The notes: a model not told the origin generated them from the sequence alone. Shown: positions 50,454 to 62,857, numbered from the stretch's first letter. The stretch: DNA of 64,000 nt from Streptomyces curacoi (GCF_001513975.1 NZ_KQ947991.1:62001-126000), one strand, 5' to 3'. Made by a program: numbers and translations.

Positions 50454-50726
50454 TTACTGCGCCGGGCCTTCAACGGCCTCGGACGTCAGCAGACCCGCGT
50501 TGATCTCGCGCAGGGCGATCGAGAGCGGCTTCTCGTGGACGTGGGTGTCGACGAGCGGACCGACGTACTCAAGGAGACCCTCACCGAGCTGCGAGTAGTA
50601 CGCGTTGATCTGGCGGGCCCGCTTGGCCGCGTAGATCACGAGGCTGTACTTCGAGTCGGTGGCCTCGAGGAGCTCGTCGATCGGCGGGTTGATGATGCCC
50701 TCGGGCGCGGAGATGGAAGAGGACAC
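50454..50726 (-). CDS. rpoZ: RNA polymerase omega subunit
   Basis: 90 residues. Omega signature NPPIDELLEATDSKYSLVIYAAKRARQINAYY, needed for RNA polymerase assembly and ppGpp-related functions. An extended C-terminus ending AVEGPAQ is typical of streptomycete omega. Sits downstream of gmk with an 80-base gap that contains a purine/AT-rich GATCG-repeated stretch. Confidence 0.97.
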   Translation of the reverse strand: MSSSISAPEGIINPPIDELLEATDSKYSLVIYAAKRARQINAYYSQLGEGLLEYVGPLVDTHVHEKPLSIALREINAGLLTSEAVEGPAQ

Positions 50727-50805
50727 GCTCTACCTTCCGATGGATGGGAAAGATTCAGTGCGAATGATCGAGCCGGAACGATCGGGGACGATCACAAAGG
50801 CACGA

Positions 50806-51363
50806 TCACACAACGTCCATCAAGGCTAGCAGCTCGCGCGCCACGTCCTCGACGGAGGTGTTGACCAAGGTCACGTCGAACTCCGGCTCGGCCGCCAGCT
50901 CGATCTTCGCCGCCTCCAGGCGGCGCTCGATCACCTCGGGCGGCTCGGTGCCACGTCCGGTGAGTCTGCGCACGAGCTCCTCCCAGGAGGGAGGAGCCAG
51001 GAACACCAGCTGGGCCTCGGCCATGGACTCACGGACCTGGCGCGCGCCCTGGAGGTCGATCTCCAGGAGCACGGGCTCGCCCGCCTCCAGCCGCTCCAGC
51101 ACGGCCGCACGCGGCGTGCCGTAGCGGTTGCCGGCGAACTCGGCCCACTCCAGCAGCTCGCCGTTGGCGATCAGCTTGTCCATCTCGTCGTCGGTGACGA
51201 AGAAGTAGTGGACTCCGTGCTGCTCGCCGGGGCGGGGCTTGCGGGTCGTCGCCGACACCGAGAGCCAGACCTCGGGGTGTTCCTTGCGCATATGGGCGAC
51301 GACCGTGCTCTTGCCGACCCCGGAGGGGCCGGAGAGCACGGTCAGCCGCGGACGTTCACTCAT
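50806..51363 (-). CDS. gmk: Guanylate kinase
   Basis: 185 residues. Phosphorylates GMP to GDP. P-loop LSGPSGVGKSTVVAHM at residues about 10-25, nucleotide-binding SVSATTRKPRPGEQHGVHYFFV, and LLEIDLQGARQV. Between the IHF-like gene and rpoZ, in the usual actinobacterial order. Confidence 0.97.
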   Translation of the reverse strand: MSERPRLTVLSGPSGVGKSTVVAHMRKEHPEVWLSVSATTRKPRPGEQHGVHYFFVTDDEMDKLIANGELLEWAEFAGNRYGTPRAAVLERLEAGEPVLLEIDLQGARQVRESMAEAQLVFLAPPSWEELVRRLTGRGTEPPEVIERRLEAAKIELAAEPEFDVTLVNTSVEDVARELLALMDVV

Positions 51364-51422
51364 GCAGCGATTATTCCAGCAATCCCGGAGTGCCCGGGAC
51401 TCCAGGTCCGAAGTGCCCGGAC

Positions 51423-51746
51423 TCAGGAGCCGGTGCTGCCGAACTCACGCTCCAGGGAAGCGATCTGGTTGGAGCCGAGGCCACGCACGCGGCGGCTCTC
51501 GGAGATACCGAGTCGCTCCATGATCTGCTTGGCGCGGACCTTGCCCACGCCCGGCAGGGACTCGAGCAGGGCGGAGACCTTCATCTTGCCGATGACGTCG
51601 TTCTCCTGGCCCTGCTTGATGACCTCGTGAAGGGAGGCGCCGGAGTGCTTGAGTCGATTCTTGACCTCGGCCCGCTCCCGGCGAGCCGCGGCGGCCTTTT
51701 CGAGCGCGGCTGCGCGCTGTTCAGGGGTAAGGGGCGGAAGAGCCAC
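51423..51746 (-). CDS. sihF: Streptomyces integration host factor-like nucleoid protein (sIHF/mIHF family)
   Basis: 107 residues from GTG 51746 (VALPPLTPEQRAAALEKAAAARRERAEVKNRL) with GAGGTG upstream. Long N-terminal helix followed by a helix-two-turn-helix DNA-binding end (LPGVGKVRAKQIMERLGISESRRVRGLG). Streptomyces sIHF condenses DNA and affects sporulation and antibiotic production; the mycobacterial homologue is essential. The longer upstream frame is not needed. Confidence 0.95.
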   Translation of the reverse strand: MALPPLTPEQRAAALEKAAAARRERAEVKNRLKHSGASLHEVIKQGQENDVIGKMKVSALLESLPGVGKVRAKQIMERLGISESRRVRGLGSNQIASLEREFGSTGS

Positions 51747-52034
51747 GCCTACGTCACCTCGGATGTTGAACTGTCGGATACGGACCGGTGAGGAACCTAG
51801 TCGCCCCACACCTGGGGAGCTACGAGCAACACGCTTTGCCCGTTCACTCTCGTCGGAGACTAGCGGCCAAGTCCGCCAGAGTCAGCGAGAACAGCGGAAA
51901 AGTCCTGGTCAGCCTCCGTCAGGCCGGACATTTAGGACATAATGCCCCGGATTTGAGGATGTATTCAGACTCAAGTCGACCCCGAGCCACTCATCGGAGG
52001 ACTCATGGAACGGCGCGAAGGCCTCCGACGGCGA
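51747..52034. other. Intergenic region upstream of the IHF-like gene
   Basis: About 290 bases between pyrF and the IHF-like gene. It is AT-richer than average near 51900-51975, as expected for a strong promoter. No gene, clear terminator or repeat was seen. Confidence 0.4.
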
Positions 52035-52880
52035 TCAGTCGACCGACACAGCGGCCCGGACCTCATCGGCGAAGCGTGACGCGGCGTCACGCAGCGCGAC
52101 GACGTCGGGGCCGTGCCGCAGCACGCCCCGGCTGACGTTCGGGACGACGTTGCGCACCGCCGCGCCGAAGACCCGGGGAAGATCGGCCGGCGTGGCCCCC
52201 TGGGCCCCGATGCCGGGCGCGAGGAGCGGACCGTTGATGTCGAGGTCGTACGAGGACAGGTCGCCGAGCGTGGCGCCGACGACCGCCCCGAAGGACCCCA
52301 AGGGCTCCTCCCCCGCGTTCTCGACGGCCAGGTGGCCCAGCATCGTCGCGCCGACGTTCCGGCCGTCCGCGCGGATCGCGTGCTGGACCTCGCCGCCCTC
52401 CGGGTTCGAGGTGAGCGCGAGCACGAACAGGCCGGTGCCGCTCTCGCGGGCCAGCGCGACGGCCGGCGAGAGCGAGCCGTAGCCGAGATACGGCGAGACC
52501 GTCAGCGCGTCCGAGAACAGCGGGGAGTCCTTGTGGAGGAAGGACTCGGCGTACGCGGCCATGGTCGAGCCGATGTCGCCGCGCTTGGCGTCCATCACGA
52601 CCAGCGCACCGGCCGCCCGCGCCTCCTGGACCGACTTCTCCAGTACGGCGACGCCGCGCGAGCCGAAGCGCTCGAAGAACGCGCTCTGGGGCTTGAGCAC
52701 GGCGACCCGGCCGGCCATCGCCTCGACGACCGTACGGCTGAACCGCTCCAGGCCGGCCACGTCGTCGTTCAGGCCCCACTCGGCGAGCAGGGACGCGTGC
52801 GGGTCGATGCCGACGCACAGGGGGCCGCGCTCGTCCATGGCGCGGCGCAGGCGTGCGCCGAAGGGCTCCAGAGCGGTCAT
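52035..52880 (-). CDS. pyrF: Orotidine 5'-phosphate decarboxylase (type 2)
   Basis: 281 residues. Last enzyme of UMP synthesis. The active-site Lys-Asp arrangement is VVMDAKRGDIGSTM near residue 96, in the longer type 2 form typical of actinobacteria. Opening residues include PLCVGIDPHASLLAEWG. The start codon overlaps the pyrD stop by 4 bases (ATGA), showing translational coupling as last gene of the operon. Confidence 0.96.
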   Translation of the reverse strand: MTALEPFGARLRRAMDERGPLCVGIDPHASLLAEWGLNDDVAGLERFSRTVVEAMAGRVAVLKPQSAFFERFGSRGVAVLEKSVQEARAAGALVVMDAKRGDIGSTMAAYAESFLHKDSPLFSDALTVSPYLGYGSLSPAVALARESGTGLFVLALTSNPEGGEVQHAIRADGRNVGATMLGHLAVENAGEEPLGSFGAVVGATLGDLSSYDLDINGPLLAPGIGAQGATPADLPRVFGAAVRNVVPNVSRGVLRHGPDVVALRDAASRFADEVRAAVSVD

Positions 52881-53992
52881 GCGGCTTCCCTTGCCTTCCT
52901 GACGTCGGCGCCGACGGCGTCGGCGAGGGTGGCGTAGGGGCTGGTGCGCAGGCGTGCGGCGAGCCCCTTGTGGATCGCGCGGCCCCAGAAGGGACCCTCG
53001 TAGACGAAGGCGCTGTAGCCCTGCACCAGCGTCGCGCCGGCCAGGATGCGCTGCCAGGCGTCCTCGGCGTTCTCGATTCCGCCGACGCCCACGAGGGTGA
53101 TCCGGTCGCCCACGCGCGCGTACAGGCGCCGCAGCACCTCCAGGGAGCGCGCCTTCAGGGGTGCGCCGGAGAGACCGCCGGTCTCCTTGACCAGAGAGGA
53201 TTCGGATTTCAAACCGAGCCCCTCGCGAGCGATGGTGGTGTTGGTGGCGATGATCCCGTCCAGACCCAGCTCGACGGCCAGGTCGGCGACCGCGTCGACG
53301 TCCTCGTCGGCGAGGTCCGGTGCGATCTTCACGAGCAGCGGCACCCGGCGGCCGGGCACCGTACGGTCGGCGGCCTCGCGGACGGCGCTCAGCAGGGGGC
53401 GCAGTGCCTCCGTGGCCTGGAGGTTGCGCAGGCCGGGGGTGTTCGGCGAGGAGACGTTGACCACCAGGTAGTCGGCGTACGGCGCGAGCCGCTCGGTCGA
53501 CTTCACGTAGTCACCGACGGCCTCCGCCTCCGGGACGACCTTGGTCTTGCCGATGTTGACGCCCACCACGGTCTTGAAGACGGGCGTACGGGAGGCCAGA
53601 CGGGCCGCGACGGCCAGTGAGCCCTCGTTGTTGAAGCCCATGCGGTTGATCAGTGCCCGGTCCTGCACGAGCCGGAAGAGCCGCTTCTTCGGGTTGCCCG
53701 GCTGCGCCTCCCCGGTGACCGTGCCGATCTCGACGTGGTCGAAGCCGAGCATCGACATCCCGTCGATGGCGACCGCGTTCTTGTCGAAGCCGGCCGCCAG
53801 CCCGAACGGCCCGTGCATGCGCAGCCCGAAGGCCTCGGTGCGCAGTTCCTTGTAGCGGGGCGCGAGCGCGGCCGCGACGAAGGTGCGCAGCACGGGGATC
53901 CCGACGGCGAGTCGGATCCAGCGGAACGCCAGGTGGTGGGCCTGCTCCGGGTCCATCCGTTTGAAAACCAGACGGAAGAAAAGCTTGTACAT
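52877..53992 (-). CDS. pyrD: Dihydroorotate dehydrogenase, class 2 (quinone-linked)
   Basis: 371 residues from ATG 53992. N-terminal membrane-associating helices (YKLFFRLVFKRMDPEQAHHLAF) identify the class 2 enzyme that passes electrons to quinone. FMN-binding and catalytic parts: GLAAGFDKNAVAIDGM, NRMGFNNEGS and NVSSPNTPGLRNLQ with catalytic Ser. A 13-bp hairpin lies between carB and this gene, so pyrD may be partially uncoupled from the upstream operon. Confidence 0.96.
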   Translation of the reverse strand: MYKLFFRLVFKRMDPEQAHHLAFRWIRLAVGIPVLRTFVAAALAPRYKELRTEAFGLRMHGPFGLAAGFDKNAVAIDGMSMLGFDHVEIGTVTGEAQPGNPKKRLFRLVQDRALINRMGFNNEGSLAVAARLASRTPVFKTVVGVNIGKTKVVPEAEAVGDYVKSTERLAPYADYLVVNVSSPNTPGLRNLQATEALRPLLSAVREAADRTVPGRRVPLLVKIAPDLADEDVDAVADLAVELGLDGIIATNTTIAREGLGLKSESSLVKETGGLSGAPLKARSLEVLRRLYARVGDRITLVGVGGIENAEDAWQRILAGATLVQGYSAFVYEGPFWGRAIHKGLAARLRTSPYATLADAVGADVRKAREAA

Positions 53993-54037
53993 CTCGGGTG
54001 TCCTCAGGGTCCTGATGAGGAGTGGTGTCCTCATGCA

Positions 54038-54067
54038 GAGGGGGACACCGTTTCCGGTGTCCCCCTC
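54038..54067 (-). terminator. 13-bp hairpin between carB and pyrD
   Basis: GAGGGGGACACCG (54038-54050) and CGGTGTCCCCCTC (54055-54067) pair perfectly with a 4-base loop. Located 9 bases after the carB stop on the minus strand. It could terminate or attenuate transcription into pyrD-pyrF, or stabilise the carB message end. Confidence 0.62.
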
Positions 54068-54075
54068 GTCGGCTG

Positions 54076-57376
<3,301 letters not shown>

Positions 57377-57384
<8 letters not shown>

Positions 57385-58534
57385 GCTGGCCCTCCATCAG
57401 GGATACGAAGCGGTCGAACAGGTAGGCGGCGTCGTGCGGACCCGCGGCTGCTTCGGGGTGGTACTGGACGCTGAAAGCCGGCTTGTCGAGGAGCTGGAGG
57501 CCCTCCACCACGTTGTCGTTGAGGCAGACGTGGGAGACCTCGGCGCGGCCGTAGGGGGTGTCGGAGACCTTGTCGGTCGGGGCGTCCACGGCGAAGCCGT
57601 GGTTGTGCGCGGTGACCTCGACCTTGCCGGTCGTACGGTCCTGCACCGGCTGGTTGATGCCGCGGTGGCCGTACTTCAGCTTGTAGGTGCCGAAGCCGAG
57701 CGCGCGCCCCAGGATCTGGTTGCCGAAGCAGATGCCGAAGAGCGGGGTGCCGCGCTCCAGGACCGCCTGCATGACGGAGACCGGGTGGTCGGCGGTGGCC
57801 GGGTCGCCGGGGCCGTTGGAGAAGAACACGCCGTCCGGGTTGACCGCGTAGACGTCCTCGACGCTCGCCGTGGCCGGCAGCACGTGCACCTCGATGCCGC
57901 GCTCGGCCATGCGGTGCGGGGTCATGCCCTTGATGCCGAGGTCGACGGCGGCGACGGTGAACTTCTTCTCGCCGATCGCGGGGACGACGTACGGCTCCTT
58001 GGTGGCGACCTCGGCGGAGAGGTCGGCGCCCTTCATCTCGGGGGCCTGGCGCACCTCGGCGAGCATGGTGCCCTCGTCGGGCAGCGCGTTGCCGGAGAAG
58101 ATGCCGACGCGCATGGCGCCGCGCTCGCGCAGATGGCGGGTCAGCGCGCGCGTGTCGATGCCGGAGATCCCGACGACGCCCTGGTGGCGCAGTTCCTCGT
58201 CCAGCGAGCGCCTGGCGCGCCAGTTGGACGGCACGCGCGCGGGGTCGCGCACGACGTAGCCGGCGACCCAGATCTGCTTGGACTCGGGATCCTCGTCGTT
58301 GACGCCGGTGTTGCCGACGTGCGGGGCCGTCATCACGACGACCTGGCGGTGGTACGACGGGTCGGTGAGGGTCTCCTGGTAGCCGGTCATGCCGGTGGAG
58401 AACACGGCCTCGCCGAAGGTCACCCCCACGGCCCCGTAGGCACGGCCGCGGAAGATCCGGCCGTCCTCCAGGACGAGTACGGCGGGAGCCGCCTTGTGCC
58501 TCTGCGAGGCGGTCCCCTGGTTGGAGGTCGTCAT
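57377..58534 (-). CDS. carA: Carbamoyl-phosphate synthase small chain (glutamine amidotransferase)
   Basis: 385 residues. Class I glutaminase: catalytic Cys in LFGICFGNQILGRALG, with HNHGFAV and the His-Glu pair QYHPEAAAGPHDAAYLF. It begins in an ATGA overlap with the preceding membrane-protein gene and overlaps carB. Provides ammonia to CarB. Confidence 0.97.
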
Positions 58535-59124
58535 CGTTCGGCGCCTTCCGTGCTGTTGGTGTTGATCATGGAGTTAATGACGTCGACCCACTCGTTGTGC
58601 TCCGCCGCGTGGTCCGAGCGGAACCCCGAGTCGATCAGCCTGTCGCCGTGCGCCCAGGTCACCACGAGCAGGCCTCCCTCGGTCAGGACCTTGCCGGCGA
58701 TGCCCTTGTCGAGCCGGGCCTCGCGCAACTGTGCGGCCGGGACGAAGAAGTCGGTCGCGCCGGGGCGTACGACGTCAAGGCCCGCGTCCGTCAGGGTGAG
58801 CTCGACCCGGCTGCGGGTGCCGAGGCCGTGCGCCACGATGCGGTCCAGCCACTGACCTGCGGTGGTGGAGCCGTGGTAGCGGCCGCTCATGCTCAGTCTC
58901 GCCGGGCCGGGGTCGTCCGGCGCGCTGGGCAGCTCGGGCAGGTCGCCCTGGAGGGTGCCGCGCCATTTCCAGCCCTCGCGCATCAGCCAGTAGACGAGCG
59001 CGACGAAGAGGGCGAGGCCGACGACCCAGCCGATGCGGGCGGCCCAGTCGGTCACTTCGGCCGACTTCTGTTCGGCCGCGAGCTGGGCACCGAATCCGGT
59101 CGCGAGCAGTGTTGCAGGTGTCAC
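58531..59124 (-). CDS. Membrane protein with PH-like domain, embedded in the pyr operon
   Basis: 197 residues from GTG 59124, overlapping the pyrC stop (GTGA) and with ATGA overlap into carA. One membrane helix (WVVGLALFVALVYWLM) is followed by a cytosolic domain with a PH-like pattern (SRVELTLTDAGLDVVRPGATDFFVPAAQL, LLVVTWAHGDRLIDSGFR). A gene of this kind sits between pyrC and carA in other streptomycetes. Function unknown; a role tied to pyrimidine metabolism is suggested only by its place. Confidence 0.85.
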   Translation of the reverse strand: MTPATLLATGFGAQLAAEQKSAEVTDWAARIGWVVGLALFVALVYWLMREGWKWRGTLQGDLPELPSAPDDPGPARLSMSGRYHGSTTAGQWLDRIVAHGLGTRSRVELTLTDAGLDVVRPGATDFFVPAAQLREARLDKGIAGKVLTEGGLLVVTWAHGDRLIDSGFRSDHAAEHNEWVDVINSMINTNSTEGAER

Positions 59125-60407
59125 GTGAGCTTCCCGTCGACGAGCGTGGCCTTGCCCCGGAGCCACGTGTGGGTGACACGGCCCGGCAGCTCACGCCCCT
59201 CGTACGGAGTGTTGCGGCTGCGCGAGGCGAAGCCCGCGGGGTCCACGGAGCCACGGTATTCCGTGTCGACGAGCGTGAGGTTGGCGGGCTCACCAGCCGA
59301 GACGGGACGGCCGTGGTCCTTGGCCTGCCCGATCTCGGCGGGCTTGAAGGACATGCGCTCGGCGACCCCGGCCCAGGTGAGGAGCCCGGTGTCCACCATG
59401 GTCTCCTGCACCACTGACAACGCGGTCTCCAGGCCCACCATCCCCATGGCGGCCGCGGCCCACTCGCAGTCCTTGTCCTCGTGCGGGTGCGGGGCGTGGT
59501 CGGTGGCGACGATGTCGATCGTGCCGTCGGCGAGCGCCTCGCGCAGCGCCATCACGTCACGCTCGGTGCGCAGCGGCGGGTTCACCTTGTAGACCGGGTT
59601 GTACGTGCGGACCAGCTCGTCGGTGAGGAGCAGGTGGTGCGGGGTGACCTCGGCGGTGACGTCGATGCCCCGGGACTTGGCCCAGCGGACGATCTCGACC
59701 GAGCCCGCGGTCGACAGATGGCAGATGTGGACGCGCGAGCCGACGTGCTCGGCGAGCAGGACATCCCGGGCGATGATCGATTCTTCGGCCACCGCGGGCC
59801 AGCCACCGAGCCCCAGCTCGGCTGAGACGACGCCCTCGTTCATCTGGGCGCCCTCGGTCAGCCGCGGCTCCTGCGCGTGCTGGGCGATGACGCCGCCGAA
59901 GGCCTTCACGTACTCCAGCGCGCGCCGCATGATCACGGCGTCGTCGACGCACTTGCCGTCGTCGGAGAAGACGGTGACGCCGGCCGCCGACTCGTGCATG
60001 GCGCCGAGCTCCGCGAGCTTCCTGCCCTCCAGGCCGACGGTGACGGCGCCGATGGGCTGCACATCGCAGTAGCCGTGCTCCTGGCCGAGCCGGTAGACCT
60101 GCTCGACCACGCCGGCGGTGTCGGCGACCGGGAAGGTGTTGGCCATGGCGAACACGGCGGTGTAGCCACCGCCGGCCGCCGCGCGCGTGCCGGTCAGCAC
60201 GGTCTCGGAGTCCTCGCGGCCGGGCTCGCGCAGGTGGGTGTGCAGGTCGACCAGGCCCGGCAGGAGCACCTTGCCGCCGGCTTCGACGACCTCGGCGCCC
60301 TCCGCGCTCAGACCGGTGCCGACCTCGGCGATGGTCTCGCCGTCGATCAGGACGTCCTGCGGCTCGCCGCCGAGCACCTTCGCACCACGGATCAGGATCT
60401 TGCTCAT
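59121..60407 (-). CDS. pyrC: Dihydroorotase
   Basis: 428 residues. Amidohydrolase fold with zinc-binding VDLHTHLREPG at about residue 55, the TAEVTPHHLLLTDE His region near 240 and DIVATDHAPHPHEDK near 305. Closes carbamoyl-aspartate to dihydroorotate. It starts 5 bases after the pyrB stop. Confidence 0.97.
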   Translation of the reverse strand: MSKILIRGAKVLGGEPQDVLIDGETIAEVGTGLSAEGAEVVEAGGKVLLPGLVDLHTHLREPGREDSETVLTGTRAAAGGGYTAVFAMANTFPVADTAGVVEQVYRLGQEHGYCDVQPIGAVTVGLEGRKLAELGAMHESAAGVTVFSDDGKCVDDAVIMRRALEYVKAFGGVIAQHAQEPRLTEGAQMNEGVVSAELGLGGWPAVAEESIIARDVLLAEHVGSRVHICHLSTAGSVEIVRWAKSRGIDVTAEVTPHHLLLTDELVRTYNPVYKVNPPLRTERDVMALREALADGTIDIVATDHAPHPHEDKDCEWAAAAMGMVGLETALSVVQETMVDTGLLTWAGVAERMSFKPAEIGQAKDHGRPVSAGEPANLTLVDTEYRGSVDPAGFASRSRNTPYEGRELPGRVTHTWLRGKATLVDGKLT

Positions 60408-60412
60408 CTGTC

Positions 60413-61390
60413 TTACTTCTCCTCGGTACGGGTGGGGGTGACGGCGGGCTCGTTTCCACCGAGCAGCAGGTACAGAACGGCCATCCGGATGGAGACTCCG
60501 TTTGCGACCTGCTCGATGGCGGTGCAGCGCTCGGAGTCGGCGACCTCGGCGGTGATCTCCATGCCTCGGACCATCGGGCCGGGGTGCATCACGATGGCGT
60601 GCTCGGGCATCCTCGCCATGCGCTCGCCGTCCAGGCCGTAACGCCGCGAGTACTCGCGCTCGGTCGGGAAGAAGGCGGCGTTCATGCGCTCGCGCTGCAC
60701 GCGCAGCATCATCACCGCGTCGGTCTTGGACAGCGCGCTGTCGAGGTCGTACGACACCTCGCAGGGCCAGGTCTCGACGCCGACCGGCACCAGGGTCGGC
60801 GGGGCGACGAGGGTGACCTCCGCGCCGAGGGTGTGCAGCAGGTCGACGTTGGAGCGGGCGACGCGGCTGTGCAGGACGTCGCCGACGATCGTGATGCGCT
60901 TGCCGGCGAGGTCCTGGCCGATCCCGGCGTCCCGGCCGACCAGCCGGCGGCGCATCGTGAAGGCGTCCAGCAGGGCCTGGGTGGGGTGCTGGTGGGTGCC
61001 GTCACCGGCGTTGATGACGGCCGCGTCGATCCAGCCGGAGTTGGCGAGGCGGTACGGGGCTCCGGAGGCGCCGTGCCGGATGACGACGGCATCGACGCCC
61101 ATGGCCTCCAGGGTCTGGGCGGTGTCCTTCAGGGACTCGCCCTTGGACACGCTCGATCCCTTGGCGGAGAAGTTGATGACGTCCGCGGACAGCCGCTTCT
61201 CGGCGGCCTCGAAGGAGATACGGGTGCGCGTGGAGTCCTCGAAGAAGAGGTTCACGACGGTGCGGCCGCGCAGGGTCGGCAGCTTCTTGATCGGCCGGTC
61301 GGCGACCCGGGCCATCTCCTCGGCGGTGTCGAGGATCTGGACGGCGTCGTCGCGGGTGAGGTCGGCGGCCGAGATGAGATGACGCTGCAT
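60413..61390 (-). CDS. pyrB: Aspartate carbamoyltransferase catalytic subunit
   Basis: 325 residues. Carbamoyl-phosphate-binding motif NLFFEDSTRTRISFEAAEKRL at about residue 50, GDGTHQHPTQALLDAFT, TIVGDVLHSRVARSN and HPGPMVRGMEI. No regulatory pyrI subunit gene is present, as in other actinobacteria; ATCase probably associates with dihydroorotase. About 100 bases separate it from pyrR. Confidence 0.97.
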   Translation of the reverse strand: MQRHLISAADLTRDDAVQILDTAEEMARVADRPIKKLPTLRGRTVVNLFFEDSTRTRISFEAAEKRLSADVINFSAKGSSVSKGESLKDTAQTLEAMGVDAVVIRHGASGAPYRLANSGWIDAAVINAGDGTHQHPTQALLDAFTMRRRLVGRDAGIGQDLAGKRITIVGDVLHSRVARSNVDLLHTLGAEVTLVAPPTLVPVGVETWPCEVSYDLDSALSKTDAVMMLRVQRERMNAAFFPTEREYSRRYGLDGERMARMPEHAIVMHPGPMVRGMEITAEVADSERCTAIEQVANGVSIRMAVLYLLLGGNEPAVTPTRTEEK

Positions 61391-61492
61391 CTGTCAGGCT
61401 CCGTAAGGCAGTTAATTCGTGAGAATTGGGGCAGACGGGTGCGCACGAGGGCGCGCTGAGCGGGCGTACGACAGCGGCGTACGCCTCGGGCG

Positions 61493-62065
61493 CTACTGGG
61501 CGGTCTGCTTGGCGCCGAGCAGTACGGTGTCGCGACCGTCCTCCTCGGCGAGCTGGACCTTGACCGTCTCCCGCAACGACGTGGGGAGGTTCTTGCCGAC
61601 GTAGTCGGCGCGGATGGGCAGTTCGCGGTGGCCGCGGTCGACGAGGACCGCGAGCTGGACCGCGCGCGGACGGCCGATGTCGTTCAGGGCGTCCAGGGCG
61701 GCGCGGATGGTGCGGCCGGAGAAGAGGACGTCGTCGACGAGGACGACCAGGCGGCCGTCGATGCCGTCACCGGGGATCTCGGTGCGGGCCAGCGCACGCG
61801 GCGGGTGCATGCGCAGGTCGTCGCGGTACATGGTGATGTCGAGCGAGCCGACCGGGATCTTGCGCTCGGTGATCTGCTCCAGCTTGGCGGCGAGCCGCTG
61901 GGCGAGGAAGACGCCGCGGGTCGGAATGCCGAGGAGCACCACGTCGTCGGCGCCCTTGGCGCGTTCGACGATCTCGTGGGCGATGCGGGTCAACACCCGC
62001 GCGATGTCAGGGCCTTCGAGAACGGGCCGGGCATCGGACGCTTCAGTGTCCTGCTGCCTGTCCAT
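61493..62065 (-). CDS. pyrR: PyrR bifunctional regulator / uracil phosphoribosyltransferase
   Basis: 190 residues. PRPP-binding motif VVLVDDVLFSGRTIRAALDAL, hood segment LGIPTRGVFLAQRLAAKLEQI. PyrR binds mRNA leaders when UMP is abundant and lowers pyr gene expression. The start ATG has a strong AGGAGGT site (62070-62080 region) beside a hairpin that could be the PyrR target. Confidence 0.95.
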   Translation of the reverse strand: MDRQQDTEASDARPVLEGPDIARVLTRIAHEIVERAKGADDVVLLGIPTRGVFLAQRLAAKLEQITERKIPVGSLDITMYRDDLRMHPPRALARTEIPGDGIDGRLVVLVDDVLFSGRTIRAALDALNDIGRPRAVQLAVLVDRGHRELPIRADYVGKNLPTSLRETVKVQLAEEDGRDTVLLGAKQTAQ

Positions 62066-62071
62066 ACGAAA

Positions 62072-62105
62072 GGGACCTCCTTCTCCGCCTCACGGGACGG
62101 ACCTT
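62072..62105 (-). promoter_or_regulatory. Candidate PyrR-binding leader overlapping pyrR ribosome-binding site
   Basis: On the minus strand the leader reads GTCCGTCCCGTGAGGCGGAG then AAGGAGGTCCC before the pyrR ATG. The TCCG...CGGA stem encloses a CCCGTGAGG loop, comparable to PyrR target hairpins in high-GC bacteria, and ends next to the Shine-Dalgarno sequence. A repression of translation initiation is therefore possible; I could not verify the exact consensus. Confidence 0.4.
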
Positions 62106-62219
62106 AAAGGACGTCTGGTTTGCGCCATCCACCGTAGCAGGTCGAGGAGACCCCACCGTTCACCCGGTTGGCCTAATCGGCCACCGATAGCACGGAAGCG
62201 TCGGTGTGGACCATTCGGC

Positions 62220-62262
62220 TTGACGCGCCAGAGTAACGCTGCGTAACCTCACAGTGAGTTAC
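62220..62262 (+). promoter_or_regulatory. bldD promoter with overlapping BldD-type palindrome
   Basis: TTGACG (62220-62225), 18-base spacer and TAACCT (62244-62249) form a good promoter. The near-palindrome GTAACCTCACAGTGAGTTAC (62243-62262) overlaps the -10 and contains CTCAC/GTGAG, matching the BldD box, AGTGA-TCACC-like halves. BldD is known to repress its own gene in Streptomyces. Confidence 0.78.
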
Positions 62263-62319
62263 CAGCCGCGCGGCCTGGAAACCAAGCCAGTCGCGTCGAC
62301 ACAGTGTCCGGGGAGCCAT

Positions 62320-62823
62320 ATGTCCAGCGAATACGCCAAACAGCTCGGGGCCAAGCTCCGGGCCATCCGCACCCAGCAGGGCCTTTCCCTCCACGGTGTC
62401 GAGGAGAAGTCCCAGGGACGCTGGAAGGCCGTCGTGGTCGGTTCGTACGAGCGCGGCGACCGTGCCGTGATCGTGCAGCGCCTCGCCGAGCTGGCGGATT
62501 TCTACGGCGTTCCGGTGCAGGAGCTGCTGCCGGGCACCACCCCGGGCGGCGCCGCCGAGCCGCCGCCGAAGCTGGTCCTGGACCTGGAGCGACTGGCCCA
62601 CGTACCTGCCGAGAAGGCGGGTCCCCTGCAGCGCTATGCGGCGACCATCCAGTCGCAGCGCGGTGACTACAACGGCAAGGTGCTCTCGATCCGCCAGGAC
62701 GACCTGCGCACACTCGCCGTCATCTATGACCAGTCGCCCTCGGTCCTCACCGAGCAGCTGATCAGCTGGGGCGTGCTGGACGCGGACGCGCGTCGCGCGG
62801 TCTCCCACGCCGAGGAGAGCTGA
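62320..62823 (+). CDS. bldD: Developmental master regulator BldD
   Basis: 167 residues from ATG 62320 (GGGGAG upstream). N-terminal XRE-type helix-turn-helix (SEYAKQLGAKLRAIRTQQGLSLHGVEEKS, residues about 2-75) and a C-terminal domain, about 80-167, with RGDYNGKVLSIRQDD, the region that binds tetrameric cyclic-di-GMP (RxGD-type motif followed by RQDD). BldD-(c-di-GMP) represses sporulation genes during vegetative growth. It is divergent from pyrR with about 250 bases between them. Confidence 0.97.
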   Translation: MSSEYAKQLGAKLRAIRTQQGLSLHGVEEKSQGRWKAVVVGSYERGDRAVIVQRLAELADFYGVPVQELLPGTTPGGAAEPPPKLVLDLERLAHVPAEKAGPLQRYAATIQSQRGDYNGKVLSIRQDDLRTLAVIYDQSPSVLTEQLISWGVLDADARRAVSHAEES

Positions 62824-62857
62824 GCGCTCCACCCTTGCGCCGACTCAGCAGAAACGT

